NCBI GenBank assembly: GCA_001899085.1
Contig: MKVB01000005.1
Span: 28,674-92,673, forward strand
Direction of reading: 5' to 3'
Length of the DNA stretch: 64,000 nt
Origin: Devosia sp. 66-14
GTDB lineage: Bacteria > Pseudomonadota > Alphaproteobacteria > Rhizobiales > Devosiaceae
The notes beneath the pieces were generated by a model. The model searched no databases, was not told where the DNA came from, and worked only from the letters and a program-made list of their open reading frames with translations. Below, piece by piece: positions 22,923 to 31,552 of this stretch (the first letter of the stretch is position 1; every line of letters starts with the position of its first letter). Both the position numbers and the translations under genes were made by a program.

Positions 22923-25597
22923 TGCTGTCGCCGGACGTGGTCATCGCCGTCGCCATCGGCTATGTCGGGCTGTTGTTCCTCATCGCCTATGTGAGCGACC
23001 GGCAGGCGCGCAACGACAAGGCGGCGTTCCTGCGCTCGCCCTTCATCTACACGCTCGCCATCTCGGTCTATTGCACCAGCTGGACCTTCTACGGCGCCGT
23101 GGGCTCGGCGGCGCGCAGCGGCCTCGAATACCTCGCCATCTATCTGGGGCCGACGCTGGTGTTCATCGGCTGGTGGTTCGTGCTCCGGCGCCTCGTCCGC
23201 ATCAGCCACAACCAGCGCATCACCTCGATCGCCGACCTGTTGTCGTCGCGCTTCGGCAAGTCGAGCCGGCTCGCGGTGCTCATTACCATCATCGCGGTGA
23301 TCGGCATCGCGCCCTATATCGCGCTGCAGCTCAAGGCGGTCACCTCGTCGCTGCAGGCGATCGCCGGGGTGGGCGAGTTTCCCGGCCGGACGCTGCGCGG
23401 CATCGACGAGGTCGGGCTGGCGCTGGCCGTCGCGGCGGGGATGGCGCTGTTCACGATCCTGTTCGGCACACGCAATGTCGATGCCAAGGAGCAGCACCAC
23501 GGCGTCGTCGCGGCCATCGCCTTCGAGGCCATCGTCAAGCTCGCGGCGCTGCTGGCGATCGGCATCTTCGTCATCTATGCGGGCGGCGGGCTCGAGGCGA
23601 TCTTCTCGCGCGCCGAAGCCGCCGGGATCGACATCTATTCGACCGGCAACTTCAACGACCGCTGGGTGGCAATGAACGTGCTTTCGGCCGCGGCCATCCT
23701 CTGCCTGCCCCGGCAGTTCCAGATCACCGTGGTCGAGAACTCCAACGAAAACCATCTGCGCACCGCGGGCTGGGCCTTTCCGGCCTACCTGCTGCTGATG
23801 AGCCTGTTCACCCTGCCGATCGCGCTGTTCGGGCTGACTTCGATGCCGGCGGGCGCCAACCCGGACATGTTCGTGCTCACCCTGCCGCTCTCGGCCGGGC
23901 AGGAAGGGCTGGCGCTGTTCAGCTTCATCGGCGGCTTTTCGTCGGCCACCTCGATGATCATCGTCGAGTCGATCGCGCTGTCGATCATGGTGTCCAACCA
24001 CATCGTCATGCCGATCGTGCTGCGCGTCACCCAGGGGCATGGGGTCGACAGCGCCCGCGGGGTCAGCCGGCTGCTGCTCAATTCCCGGCGCTTCTCGATC
24101 GCGCTGATCCTCTTGCTGGGCTTCCTCTACTTCTACCTGACGCGGGATTCCGATGCGCTGGCGCCGATCGGGCTGATCTCGTTCTGCGGCGTGGCGCAGT
24201 TCCTTCCCGCCATCATCGCGGCGCTGTTCTGGCGCGAGGCATCGCTGAAGGCCGCAACGGCAGCGGTGGCGGTCGGCTTCGTGGTCTGGGCGTGGTCGAG
24301 CTTCATGCCGTCGTTCGAAAGCTCCTCGCCGCTGGTCGCCCGGATCATGGCCGAGGGACCATGGGGCCTCGGGTGGCTCCGCCCGGAGGCGCTGTTCGGC
24401 GTCGAGAACATCGACCCACTGGTCAACGTGGTGTTCTGGAGCCTGTTCCTCAACACAGCGACCCTGGTCGTCGTGTCGCTGCTGACCTCGCAATCGGCGC
24501 TGGAGCGGGTGCAGGCGGCGCTGTTTACCGATCTGTTCCGTCGATCCACCACCGGTACGCCGGCAGTGATCCGTGGCTCGGCCACGCTCGAGGATCTCTA
24601 CTTCGTCGCCCAGCGCGTCTTGGGGGTGCAGCGCGCCGAGACCCTGTTCGGCGGCATGGCGGGCAGCCCCTCGCCGCAGTTCATCGACCGGCTGGAACGC
24701 GAGCTCGCCGGCTCGATCGGCGCCGCCTCGGCGCATGTGATGCTGAGCAAGGTGGTCTCGGGGGACGCGGTATCGCTCGAGGAGGTATTCGAGATGGCCG
24801 GCGAGACCCGCCAGGCAATCGCCTATTCGCAGGAGCTGGAGCGGACCTCGTCGGAGCTGCGCTCGACCGCGCAGAAGCTCGAGGAAGCGAATGTGCAGCT
24901 GCGCGCCATCGACACCGAGAAGGACGAGTTCCTCAGCCAGGTCAGCCATGAGGTGCGCACGCCGATGACCTCGATCCGCTCGTTCTCGGAGATCCTGCTC
25001 GAGGAGCAGAAGCTGACGGCCGACGAGCGGCGGCGGTTCGTCAGAACCATCCATCAGGAAAGCCTCAGGCTCACCAAGCTGCTCGACGACATCCTGGGGA
25101 TGAGCGCGCTCGACCGCGGTGAGCGCGGCTGGGACAACGTGCCGATCGAAGCCGAGGGTTCGATCGATCGCGCCCTCGAGGTCTGCTCGGCGCTGGCGCA
25201 ACAGCGCCGCATGCAGCTGAGCGTCGGCAGCCGCGCGCCCAGCGCCATGATCTCCGGCGAGCCCGACCGGCTGTGCCAGGTGCTGATCAACCTCATCTCC
25301 AACGCCATCAAGTACAATGATGCGGACGAGCCGCTGGTCGAGGTGCGTTCGCGCACCGGCCGCGGGCGCTACACCATCGAGGTCCAGGATAATGGTCCGG
25401 GCATTGCGAGGGCGGAGCGCAAGCTGATCTTCGAGAAATTCGCCCGCGGCCAGTCGGGCGGCGTCACCGCGCCGGCCGGCGCCGGCCTCGGCCTCGCCAT
25501 CTCACGCCAGCTGATCGAGCGGATGAACGGCCGGCTCGAGCTGCTGCCGGGAAGCGGTCGCGGCGCCTGTTTCCGCATCACCTTGCCGCTGCTGTGA
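22922..25597 (+). CDS. SLC5 (sodium/solute symporter)-histidine kinase fusion, CbrA-like
   Basis: An 891-residue protein. About 1-500 is a sodium/solute symporter-type membrane domain (SVYCTSWTFYGAVGSAARSG, ISHNQRITSIADLLSSRFG) with roughly 13 helices. A linker and coiled coil at about 545-665 precede the HisKA domain, with H-box SQVSHEVRTPMTSIRS and phosphoacceptor His676. The ATPase domain follows (LINLISNAIKYN, DNGPGIA, GAGLGLAIS). There is no PAS domain or C-terminal receiver obvious by eye. CbrA-type kinases control carbon/nitrogen use and CrbS-type ones control acetate use. The likely phospho-partner is the CheY-like protein at 22301. Whether transport itself is functional cannot be judged. 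Confidence 0.92.
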   Translation: MLSPDVVIAVAIGYVGLLFLIAYVSDRQARNDKAAFLRSPFIYTLAISVYCTSWTFYGAVGSAARSGLEYLAIYLGPTLVFIGWWFVLRRLVRISHNQRITSIADLLSSRFGKSSRLAVLITIIAVIGIAPYIALQLKAVTSSLQAIAGVGEFPGRTLRGIDEVGLALAVAAGMALFTILFGTRNVDAKEQHHGVVAAIAFEAIVKLAALLAIGIFVIYAGGGLEAIFSRAEAAGIDIYSTGNFNDRWVAMNVLSAAAILCLPRQFQITVVENSNENHLRTAGWAFPAYLLLMSLFTLPIALFGLTSMPAGANPDMFVLTLPLSAGQEGLALFSFIGGFSSATSMIIVESIALSIMVSNHIVMPIVLRVTQGHGVDSARGVSRLLLNSRRFSIALILLLGFLYFYLTRDSDALAPIGLISFCGVAQFLPAIIAALFWREASLKAATAAVAVGFVVWAWSSFMPSFESSSPLVARIMAEGPWGLGWLRPEALFGVENIDPLVNVVFWSLFLNTATLVVVSLLTSQSALERVQAALFTDLFRRSTTGTPAVIRGSATLEDLYFVAQRVLGVQRAETLFGGMAGSPSPQFIDRLERELAGSIGAASAHVMLSKVVSGDAVSLEEVFEMAGETRQAIAYSQELERTSSELRSTAQKLEEANVQLRAIDTEKDEFLSQVSHEVRTPMTSIRSFSEILLEEQKLTADERRRFVRTIHQESLRLTKLLDDILGMSALDRGERGWDNVPIEAEGSIDRALEVCSALAQQRRMQLSVGSRAPSAMISGEPDRLCQVLINLISNAIKYNDADEPLVEVRSRTGRGRYTIEVQDNGPGIARAERKLIFEKFARGQSGGVTAPAGAGLGLAISRQLIERMNGRLELLPGSGRGACFRITLPLL

Positions 25598-25679
25598 GGC
25601 GTGGTCACGAGGCCGAGAATATGGCTTGCGATAGCCCGCCCGTTCGATGAGTATCCGCTCAACTGGAGGGCGTATTCTC

Positions 25680-26639
25680 ATGGCTCAGCGTCAGGAAACC
25701 ACGATCAATCGGCTGGATGACGCGGCCAGAGCGGGCTGGCTCTACTATGTTGCCGGCAACAACCAGGAACAGATCGCGCGCAAGCTCGGCGTGTCGCGGC
25801 AAACCGCGCAGCGGCTGGTTTCGCTGTCGGTGAGCGAAGGGCTGGTGCGGGTCAGGCTGGAGCACCCGATCGGCCGCTGCATGGAACTGGCCGAGCAACT
25901 GAAGACGCGATATGCGCTCGATTTCGCCGAGGTGGTACCGACCGATCCGGATGCACCCGGCTCCATCCACGGCGTGGCGATTGCGGCAGCGACACAGATC
26001 GAGCGCTGGCTCAGGAACGACAAGCCGACGGTGATGGCGATCGGCACCGGCCGAACCCTGAAGGCGGCGATCGAGCAACTGACGCCGATGGAGGCGCCGC
26101 AGCACAAAATCGTGTCGCTGACCGGCTCGATCGCCCCCGACGGTTCGGCGGCGTTCTACAATGTGATCTTCAACATCGCCGAGGCGGTCAAGGCCCGCAG
26201 TTTCCCGATGCCGCTGCCGGTCATCGCCTCGTCGGCGGCCGAACGCGACATGCTGCTGAGCCAGCCGATGATCCGGGAAACCCACGCGCTGGCACAGCAG
26301 GCCAATGTCACTTTCGTCGGTATCGGCGACCTCGGCCCCGAGGCGCCGCTGGTGATGGACGGCTTCATTTCCGCGGCCGAGCTGAAGCTGCTGCAGAAGG
26401 CCGGAGCGGTGGGCGAGATCGTCGGCTGGGCCTTCGACGCACAGGGCCGGTTCATCGACGGGCTGACCAATGACCGCGTGGCGTCGGCGCCGCTGCCGTC
26501 ACGCGAGAACTCCATGGTCGTGGCAACTGCCGTCGGCAAGAAGAAAGTGCCCGGCATCCGGGCCGCGCTGACGCGCCGGCTGGTCAATGGCCTGATCACC
26601 GACGAGGCGACAGCGGAAGCGATCCTCGCGGCGGGTTAG
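25680..26639 (+). CDS. SorC/DeoR-family sugar-binding transcriptional regulator
   Basis: A 319-residue regulator. An N-terminal HTH at about 18-55 (NNQEQIARKLGVSRQTAQRL) precedes a SorC sugar-binding domain (VMAIGTGRTLKAAIEQL, VSLTGSIAPDGSA, FVGIGDLGPEAPL). The start at 25680 is downstream of a GGAGG; an in-frame ATG at 25647 has no such site. It is upstream of and parallel to the smoEFGK operon, as in other rhizobial polyol operons, and probably represses it until a sugar phosphate or polyol binds. The near-perfect palindrome at 27100-27113 is the likely operator. Confidence 0.9.
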   Translation: MAQRQETTINRLDDAARAGWLYYVAGNNQEQIARKLGVSRQTAQRLVSLSVSEGLVRVRLEHPIGRCMELAEQLKTRYALDFAEVVPTDPDAPGSIHGVAIAAATQIERWLRNDKPTVMAIGTGRTLKAAIEQLTPMEAPQHKIVSLTGSIAPDGSAAFYNVIFNIAEAVKARSFPMPLPVIASSAAERDMLLSQPMIRETHALAQQANVTFVGIGDLGPEAPLVMDGFISAAELKLLQKAGAVGEIVGWAFDAQGRFIDGLTNDRVASAPLPSRENSMVVATAVGKKKVPGIRAALTRRLVNGLITDEATAEAILAAG

Positions 26640-26759
26640 CAATCCGCACGTTGTTCGAGGGACCAAAGCCACCTCACCCATGGCGTCATCCCGGCTATGG
26701 CCACTCGCACCAAGCTATCGGATTGATCCAGCTGCCAATTGCTGGCCCTGTGGCTGCCA

Positions 26760-26888
26760 CCCCTCACCCGTCTCGGCCTGCGGCCGATCCACCCTCTCCC
26801 CGACGGGGAGAGGAAAGGGGCGACCACCGCACTCTCCGGATTCTTCTCCCCGTCGGGGAGAAGGTGGCGCGTAGCGCCGGATGAGGGG
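26760..26888. repeat. Inverted-repeat intergenic element (rhizobial-type palindromic unit)
   Basis: The ends CCCCTCACCCG (26760-26770) and CGGATGAGGGG (26878-26888) are complementary apart from one base. Inside are two perfect 10-bp-arm palindromes around CTCCCCGACGGGGAG (26793-26813) and CTCCCCGTCGGGGAG (26843-26863). This is the layout of GC-rich repetitive palindromic units scattered in Hyphomicrobiales genomes. Confidence 0.75.
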
Positions 26889-27077
26889 AAAGCCACGATG
26901 GCTGCGGTCATACCCCCAAGATCTTCTCCGCCCATCATCAACGTGTTGCGCTTCAGCGCCCCCGACCTTTGACGGAGTGACACAGCCGACGTAACGCAGG
27001 CCAAACACCCACTCGAACGACCGCACACGCATCCGGTTTGGTGTCACCTCCCCGGATTCCTACGTTCTTCACCCCGC

Positions 27078-27107
27078 TTGACATCATACTAAAGTTTTGT
27101 GAGTAAT
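27078..27107 (+). promoter_or_regulatory. Probable promoter of the smo operon
   Basis: A consensus TTGACA (27078-27083) is followed after 18 bp by AGTAAT (27102-27107), 44 bp before the smoE ATG. The -10 lies inside the palindrome at 27100-27113, which suits repressor occlusion. Confidence 0.5.
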
Positions 27108-27113
27108 TGCTCA
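27100..27113. promoter_or_regulatory. Candidate SorC-type operator
   Basis: TGAGTAATTGCTCA is a 14-bp palindrome with a single mismatched pair around the AATT centre. It overlaps the probable -10 of the smo promoter and is the best candidate site for the SorC regulator encoded just upstream. Confidence 0.5.
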
Positions 27114-27150
27114 GCGGCGAGACAAATGCTCGCCACATGGGAGGACATTG

Positions 27151-28458
27151 ATGAAACTGCTTCCGCTTTTCTCGAGCGCGCTGGTGCTTGCGCTCGGCTC
27201 GACGGCCTATGCCCAGACCACCCTCACCATCGCCACGGTGAACAATGGCGACATGGTCCGCATGCAGGGCCTGACTGACGATTTCACCGCCAAGAATCCC
27301 GACATCAAGCTGCAGTGGGTGACGCTCGAGGAGAACATCCTGCGCGAGCGCGTCACCACCGACATCGCCACCAAGGGCGGGCAGTTCGACGTGATGACTA
27401 TCGGCACCTACGAAGTGCCGATCTGGGCCAAGAACAGCTGGCTGCTGCCGCTCGACAAGCTCGGCGACGCCTATGACGTCGACGACCTGCTGCCCGCCAT
27501 CCGCGGCGGCCTCAGCGCCGACGGCAAGCTCTACGCCGCGCCGTTCTACGGCGAGTCGAGCTTCATCATGTATCGCAAGGACCTGATGGAGAAGGCCGGC
27601 CTGACCATGCCGGACGCGCCGACCTGGGACTTCGTCGCCGACGCCGCCCGCAAGATGACGGACCGCGCCGCCGACATCAACGGCATTTGCCTGCGCGGCA
27701 AGGCGGGCTGGGGCGAGAACATGGCGTTCCTGACCGCGATGTCGAACTCGTTCGGCGCCCGCTGGTTCGACGAGGCCTGGAAGCCGCAGTTCGACCAGCC
27801 GGAGTGGAAAGCCACGCTGCAGTTCTATGTCGACCTGATGAAGGATGCCGGCCCGGTCGGCGCCTCGTCGAACGGCTTCAACGAGAACCTGACGCTGTTC
27901 CAGCAGGGCAAATGCGGCATGTGGATCGACGCCACGGTGGCGGCGTCCTTCGTGACCAATGCCAAGGAATCGACGGTGGCCGACAAGGTCGGCTTTGCCC
28001 TGGCCCCCGACAAGGGGCTCGGCAAGCGCGGCAACTGGCTGTGGGCCTGGTCGCTCGCCATCCCGGCCGGCTCGCAGAAGGCCGAGGCCGCCGAGAAGTT
28101 CATCTCCTGGGCGACCAGCAAGGACTACCTGGCGCTCGTCGCCGCCAAGGACGGCTGGGCGAACGTTCCGCCGGGCACCCGCACCTCGCTCTATGCCAAC
28201 CCCGAGTACCAGGCCGCGGCGCCGTTCGCCAAGATGACGCTCGACTCGATCAACGCTGCCGACCCGACCCATCCGACGGTGAAGCCCGTGCCCTATACCG
28301 GCGTGCAGTTCGTCGCCATTCCCGAGTTCGCCGGCATGGCGACGACGGTGGGGCAGCTGTTCTCGGCGGCGCTTGCCGGCTCGACCAGTGTCGATGACGC
28401 GCTGGCCCAGGCGCAGCAGACGGTCGATCGCGAGATGAAGTCGGCTGGATATTACTGA
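27151..28458 (+). CDS. smoE: Sorbitol/mannitol ABC transporter substrate-binding protein SmoE
   Basis: A 435-residue SBP_bac_1-family periplasmic protein. A clear Sec signal peptide (LVLALGSTAYA, cut before QTTLT) is followed by mature segments typical of SmoE (FDVMTIGTYEVPIWAKN, FYGESSFIMYRKDLM, NWLWAWSLAIPAGS). The ATG at 27151 follows a GGGAGGA; the preceding TTG is unlikely. It is the first gene of the polyol operon. It delivers hexitols or pentitols to SmoF/SmoG. A terminator-like stem-loop at 28478 would raise its expression relative to the permeases. Confidence 0.9.
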   Translation: MKLLPLFSSALVLALGSTAYAQTTLTIATVNNGDMVRMQGLTDDFTAKNPDIKLQWVTLEENILRERVTTDIATKGGQFDVMTIGTYEVPIWAKNSWLLPLDKLGDAYDVDDLLPAIRGGLSADGKLYAAPFYGESSFIMYRKDLMEKAGLTMPDAPTWDFVADAARKMTDRAADINGICLRGKAGWGENMAFLTAMSNSFGARWFDEAWKPQFDQPEWKATLQFYVDLMKDAGPVGASSNGFNENLTLFQQGKCGMWIDATVAASFVTNAKESTVADKVGFALAPDKGLGKRGNWLWAWSLAIPAGSQKAEAAEKFISWATSKDYLALVAAKDGWANVPPGTRTSLYANPEYQAAAPFAKMTLDSINAADPTHPTVKPVPYTGVQFVAIPEFAGMATTVGQLFSAALAGSTSVDDALAQAQQTVDREMKSAGYY

Positions 28459-28477
28459 GGTTTCCTCCTGAGCGACT

Positions 28478-28507
28478 GCCCGGCGGCCTACGCTGCCGGG
28501 CTTCTTC
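28478..28507 (+). terminator. Terminator/attenuator-like hairpin after smoE
   Basis: GCCCGGC (28478-28484) pairs with GCCGGGC (28495-28501) across a 10-nt loop and is followed by TTCTTC. It lies 20 bp after the smoE stop, so it probably reduces transcription into the permease genes. Confidence 0.6.
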
Positions 28508-28547
28508 GGATCAGGGCGCTAGGCAAAAGCGCCAGCTCCACACTCGA

Positions 28548-28627
28548 TGTCATCCCCGCAAAAACAGGGACCCAAGCCTCCGCCGGCTCGGGCTGCGAGT
28601 TGGGCACCTGCTTTCGCAGGGGTGACA
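28548..28627. repeat. 80-bp inverted-repeat element between smoE and smoF
   Basis: The ends TGTCATCCCCGC (28548-28559) and GCAGGGGTGACA (28616-28627) are inverted copies with two mismatches, and further pairing (GGGACCCAAG with a TTGGGCACC-like arm) extends inward. It looks like a non-coding palindromic repeat inserted in the operon spacer. Confidence 0.65.
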
Positions 28628-28693
28628 GCCGGTGGGTTGAAGCAGACATCCCGCCCGTCGAACGACGAGGCGGATCGGAGGGGAACACGGACT

Positions 28694-29566
28694 ATGGCCA
28701 CCAAGCAGTCACATCGCCTCGCCCGCTGGATGATGGCGCCTTCGGTCTTCGTGCTGTTGATCTGGATGATCGTGCCCCTGGCCCTGACCATCTGGTTCGC
28801 CTTCCAGCGTTACCGGCTCACCAACCCCAACATCAAGGGCTTCGCCGGGTTCGCGAATTTCGAGTTCTTCGTCACCGACCCGGCCTTCTGGCCGGCCATC
28901 ATCAACACGCTGCTGATCGTGGTCGGCGTGCTGGTGATCACCGTGGGCCTCGGCATTCTGCTCGCCCTGATGCTCGACCAGCCGATCTGGGGCCAAGGGA
29001 TCGTCCGCATCCTGATGATCTCGCCCTTCTTCGTCATGCCGCCGGTGGCGGCGGTGGTCTGGAAGCATGAGCTGATGAACCCGACCTGGGGCGTGTTCGC
29101 CGCGATATCACGATTCTTCGGACAGGAGCCGGTCAACTGGCTCGGCAGTTTTCCGCTGCTGTCGATCATCGTCATGGTCGCCTGGCAGTGGCTGCCGTTC
29201 GCGACGCTGATCCTGCTGACCGCCATGCAATCGCTGAGCGAGGAGCAGAAAGAGGCAGCCGAGATGGACGGCGCCAACCTGTTCCGGCGCTTCTGGTACA
29301 TCATCCTGCCGCACCTGGCGCGGGCGATCACCGTGGTGATCCTGATCCAGACGATCTACCTGCTCGGCGTCTATGCCGAGATCCAGATCACCACCGGCGG
29401 CGGCCCGGGCTTTGCCAGCACGAACCTCCCCTTCCTCATCTACAACACGGGCGTCCTGGGCGGAAATATCGGCGCCGGCGCTGCGGGCGGCCTCGTCGCC
29501 GTGGTGCTCGCCAACATCGTCGCGATCTTTCTGATGCGCGCCGTGGGGAGGAATCTCGATGCTTGA
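28694..29566 (+). CDS. smoF: Polyol ABC transporter permease SmoF
   Basis: A 290-residue MalF-type permease with six hydrophobic helices. The EAA loop (EAAEMDGANLFRRFWYIILP) is near residues 190-210. The ATG at 28694 was chosen because a GGAGGGG lies upstream and homologous permeases start with a short basic N-terminus (MATKQSHRLARW); the frame is open to 28547 through repeat DNA. It pairs with SmoG to form the channel. Confidence 0.9.
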   Translation: MATKQSHRLARWMMAPSVFVLLIWMIVPLALTIWFAFQRYRLTNPNIKGFAGFANFEFFVTDPAFWPAIINTLLIVVGVLVITVGLGILLALMLDQPIWGQGIVRILMISPFFVMPPVAAVVWKHELMNPTWGVFAAISRFFGQEPVNWLGSFPLLSIIVMVAWQWLPFATLILLTAMQSLSEEQKEAAEMDGANLFRRFWYIILPHLARAITVVILIQTIYLLGVYAEIQITTGGGPGFASTNLPFLIYNTGVLGGNIGAGAAGGLVAVVLANIVAIFLMRAVGRNLDA

Positions 29567-29605
29567 GCTCGACGGTACTGTCAGCTGGCCATCACTCGCA
29601 GACGG

Positions 29606-29648
29606 CCCCCTCCCATCCTCCCCCATGAAGGGGGAGGCCGGGAGGGGG
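29606..29648. repeat. GC-rich palindromic element between smoF and smoG
   Basis: Outer arms CCCCCTCCC (29606-29614) and GGGAGGGGG (29640-29648) enclose an inner hairpin CCTCCCCC / GGGGGAGG with a 5-nt loop. It may form an mRNA structure within the operon. Confidence 0.65.
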
Positions 29649-29698
29649 CAGTCTCTATCAGTCAGCTCGCCTGCACCGCATTTCGAGGGAGAACGCTA

Positions 29699-30523
29699 AT
29701 GGCCCGCGCCGTCTCGACGCGCCGCAAGCTGACCATGACGGTTCTCGTCTGGCTGGTGGCGCTGATCATCTTCTTTCCGATCCTCTACACCATCATCACC
29801 AGCCTGAAGACCGAGGGCGAAGCGGCGGCCGGGTTCTCGATGATCCCGTCCTTCACCTTCGAGAGCTACCAGGCGGTGCTCGCCCAGCAGGATTACTTCC
29901 GGCCGTTCTTCAACTCGGTGGTGATCTCGATCGGTTCGACCATCGTGGCGCTGCTGGTCGCCGTGCCGGCTGCCTGGGCGATGGCGTTCACGCCGACGCC
30001 CAAGACGCGCGACGTGCTGATGTGGATGCTGTCGACCAAGATGATGCCGGCAGCCGGCGTGCTGGTGCCGATGTACCTGATCTTTCTCAATACCGGGCTG
30101 CTCGACACGCTGCTCGGGCTCAGCATCATCCTGACGCTGGTGAACCTGCCGATCGTGGTGTGGATGCTCTACACCTACTTCAAGGAAATCCCGGTCGATA
30201 TCCTCGAAGCGGCCCGCATGGATGGCGCGACGCTGGGCAAGGAACTCGTCTATGTGCTGCTGCCGATGGCGGTGCCCGGCATCGCCTCGACGCTGCTGCT
30301 CAACGTCATCCTCGCCTGGAACGAGGCGTTCTGGACGCTCAGGCTTTCCACCACCAACGCGGCGCCGCTGACGGCCTTCATCGCGTCGTTCTCGTCGCCG
30401 CAGGGCCAGTTCCTCGCCAAGCTTTCCGCCGCATCGGTGCTGGCGATCCTGCCGATCCTGCTGCTGGGCTGGTTCAGCCAGAAGCAGCTGGTGCGTGGCC
30501 TCACCTTCGGCGCCGTGAAATAG
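29699..30523 (+). CDS. smoG: Polyol ABC transporter permease SmoG
   Basis: A 274-residue MalG-type permease with six predicted helices. The EAA loop ([20 protein letters not shown]) is near residues 165-185. The Met-Ala-Arg start has a GAGGGAGAA ribosome site at 29683-29691. It lies 132 bp after smoF across a palindromic repeat and 10 bp before smoK. It forms the second half of the membrane channel. Confidence 0.9.
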   Translation: MARAVSTRRKLTMTVLVWLVALIIFFPILYTIITSLKTEGEAAAGFSMIPSFTFESYQAVLAQQDYFRPFFNSVVISIGSTIVALLVAVPAAWAMAFTPTPKTRDVLMWMLSTKMMPAAGVLVPMYLIFLNTGLLDTLLGLSIILTLVNLPIVVWMLYTYFKEIPVDILEAARMDGATLGKELVYVLLPMAVPGIASTLLLNVILAWNEAFWTLRLSTTNAAPLTAFIASFSSPQGQFLAKLSAASVLAILPILLLGWFSQKQLVRGLTFGAVK

Positions 30524-30533
30524 GGGATTTCAG

Positions 30534-31535
30534 ATGGGCTCCATCACACTCGAACACGTCAACAAGTCCTTTGGTGGCCACCAGGTCATCCCCGATGTTT
30601 CTCTCGAGATCGAAGACGGCGAGTTCGTCGTCTTCGTCGGGCCCTCGGGGTGCGGCAAGTCCACTCTCCTCAGACTGATAGCCGGCCTCGAGGACACGAC
30701 CTCCGGCGCGATCAAGCTCGACGGCGTCGACGTCACCGACAAGGGGCCGGCGCATCGCGGCCTCGCCATGGTGTTCCAGTCCTATGCGCTGTACCCGCAT
30801 ATGACGGTGCGCCAGAACATCGCCTTCCCACTGAAGATGGCCAATATCGACAAGGCGATCGCCGACCAGAAGGTGGCCGACGCGGCGCGGGTGCTGAACC
30901 TCACCGACTATCTCGACCGCAAGCCCCGGGCGCTCTCCGGCGGGCAGCGGCAGCGCGTCGCCATCGGCCGCGCCATCGTGCGCCAGCCCAAGGCCTTCCT
31001 GTTCGACGAACCGCTGTCCAACCTCGATGCGGCGCTGCGCGTCAACATGCGCATCGAAATCACCGAACTGCACCAGCAGCTCAAGACCACCATGGTCTAT
31101 GTGACGCATGACCAGGTCGAGGCGATGACCATGGCAGACCGCATCGTGGTGCTGAATGCCGGCCGGGTGGAGCAGTTCGGCACACCGCTCGAACTCTACA
31201 AGAGCCCGGCCAACCGGTTCGTCGCCGGCTTTATCGGCTCGCCCAAGATGAACTTTCTCGAAGGCGCCGCAGCCGGCAAGTATCAGGCCGAGGCGATCGG
31301 GGTGCGGCCCGAGCATGTGCGCATCTCGCGCGACGCCGGCGAATGGCAGGGCAAGGTGGGGGTGGCCGAGCATCTCGGCTCCGACACGTTCCTGCATGTG
31401 CATGTCGATGGGGTGGGCCTGCAGACGGTGCGCACCGGCGGCGAGAACGACTATCATCCCGGCGAACAGGTATGGCTCTCGCCCGAGCCGGGCCGTATCT
31501 ATCGCTTCGACCGCGCCGGCCAGGCGCTCCGCTGA
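30534..31535 (+). CDS. smoK: Polyol ABC transporter ATP-binding protein SmoK
   Basis: A 333-residue MalK/UgpC-type ATPase. Walker A is GPSGCGKST, the signature is [15 protein letters not shown], Walker B is [13 protein letters not shown] and the switch is VTHDQ. A C-terminal TOBE-like regulatory region follows (about 240-333; [10 protein letters not shown]). It powers SmoEFG uptake. The start is 10 bp after smoG, and mtlK follows 17 bp later. Confidence 0.92.
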   Translation: MGSITLEHVNKSFGGHQVIPDVSLEIEDGEFVVFVGPSGCGKSTLLRLIAGLEDTTSGAIKLDGVDVTDKGPAHRGLAMVFQSYALYPHMTVRQNIAFPLKMANIDKAIADQKVADAARVLNLTDYLDRKPRALSGGQRQRVAIGRAIVRQPKAFLFDEPLSNLDAALRVNMRIEITELHQQLKTTMVYVTHDQVEAMTMADRIVVLNAGRVEQFGTPLELYKSPANRFVAGFIGSPKMNFLEGAAAGKYQAEAIGVRPEHVRISRDAGEWQGKVGVAEHLGSDTFLHVHVDGVGLQTVRTGGENDYHPGEQVWLSPEPGRIYRFDRAGQALR

Positions 31536-31552
31536 CCATTCAGGATAGACCC

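Larger units (their letters stand above)
26640..27150. other. 511-bp intergenic region: repeat element and smo promoter, no gene
   Basis: Between the SorC regulator and smoE there is no credible gene on either strand. The left half carries the inverted-repeat element at 26760-26888. The right end carries the promoter and operator at 27078-27113 and the smoE ribosome site GGGAGGA (27139-27145). Nothing recognisable was seen at 26889-27070. Confidence 0.7.

Noticed and set aside
22817-25201. A minus-strand open frame of about 790 codons opposite the SLC5-kinase gene
   Set aside because: Its composition (Arg/Asp/His-rich, no hydrophobic core) is typical of an antisense shadow of a membrane-protein gene.
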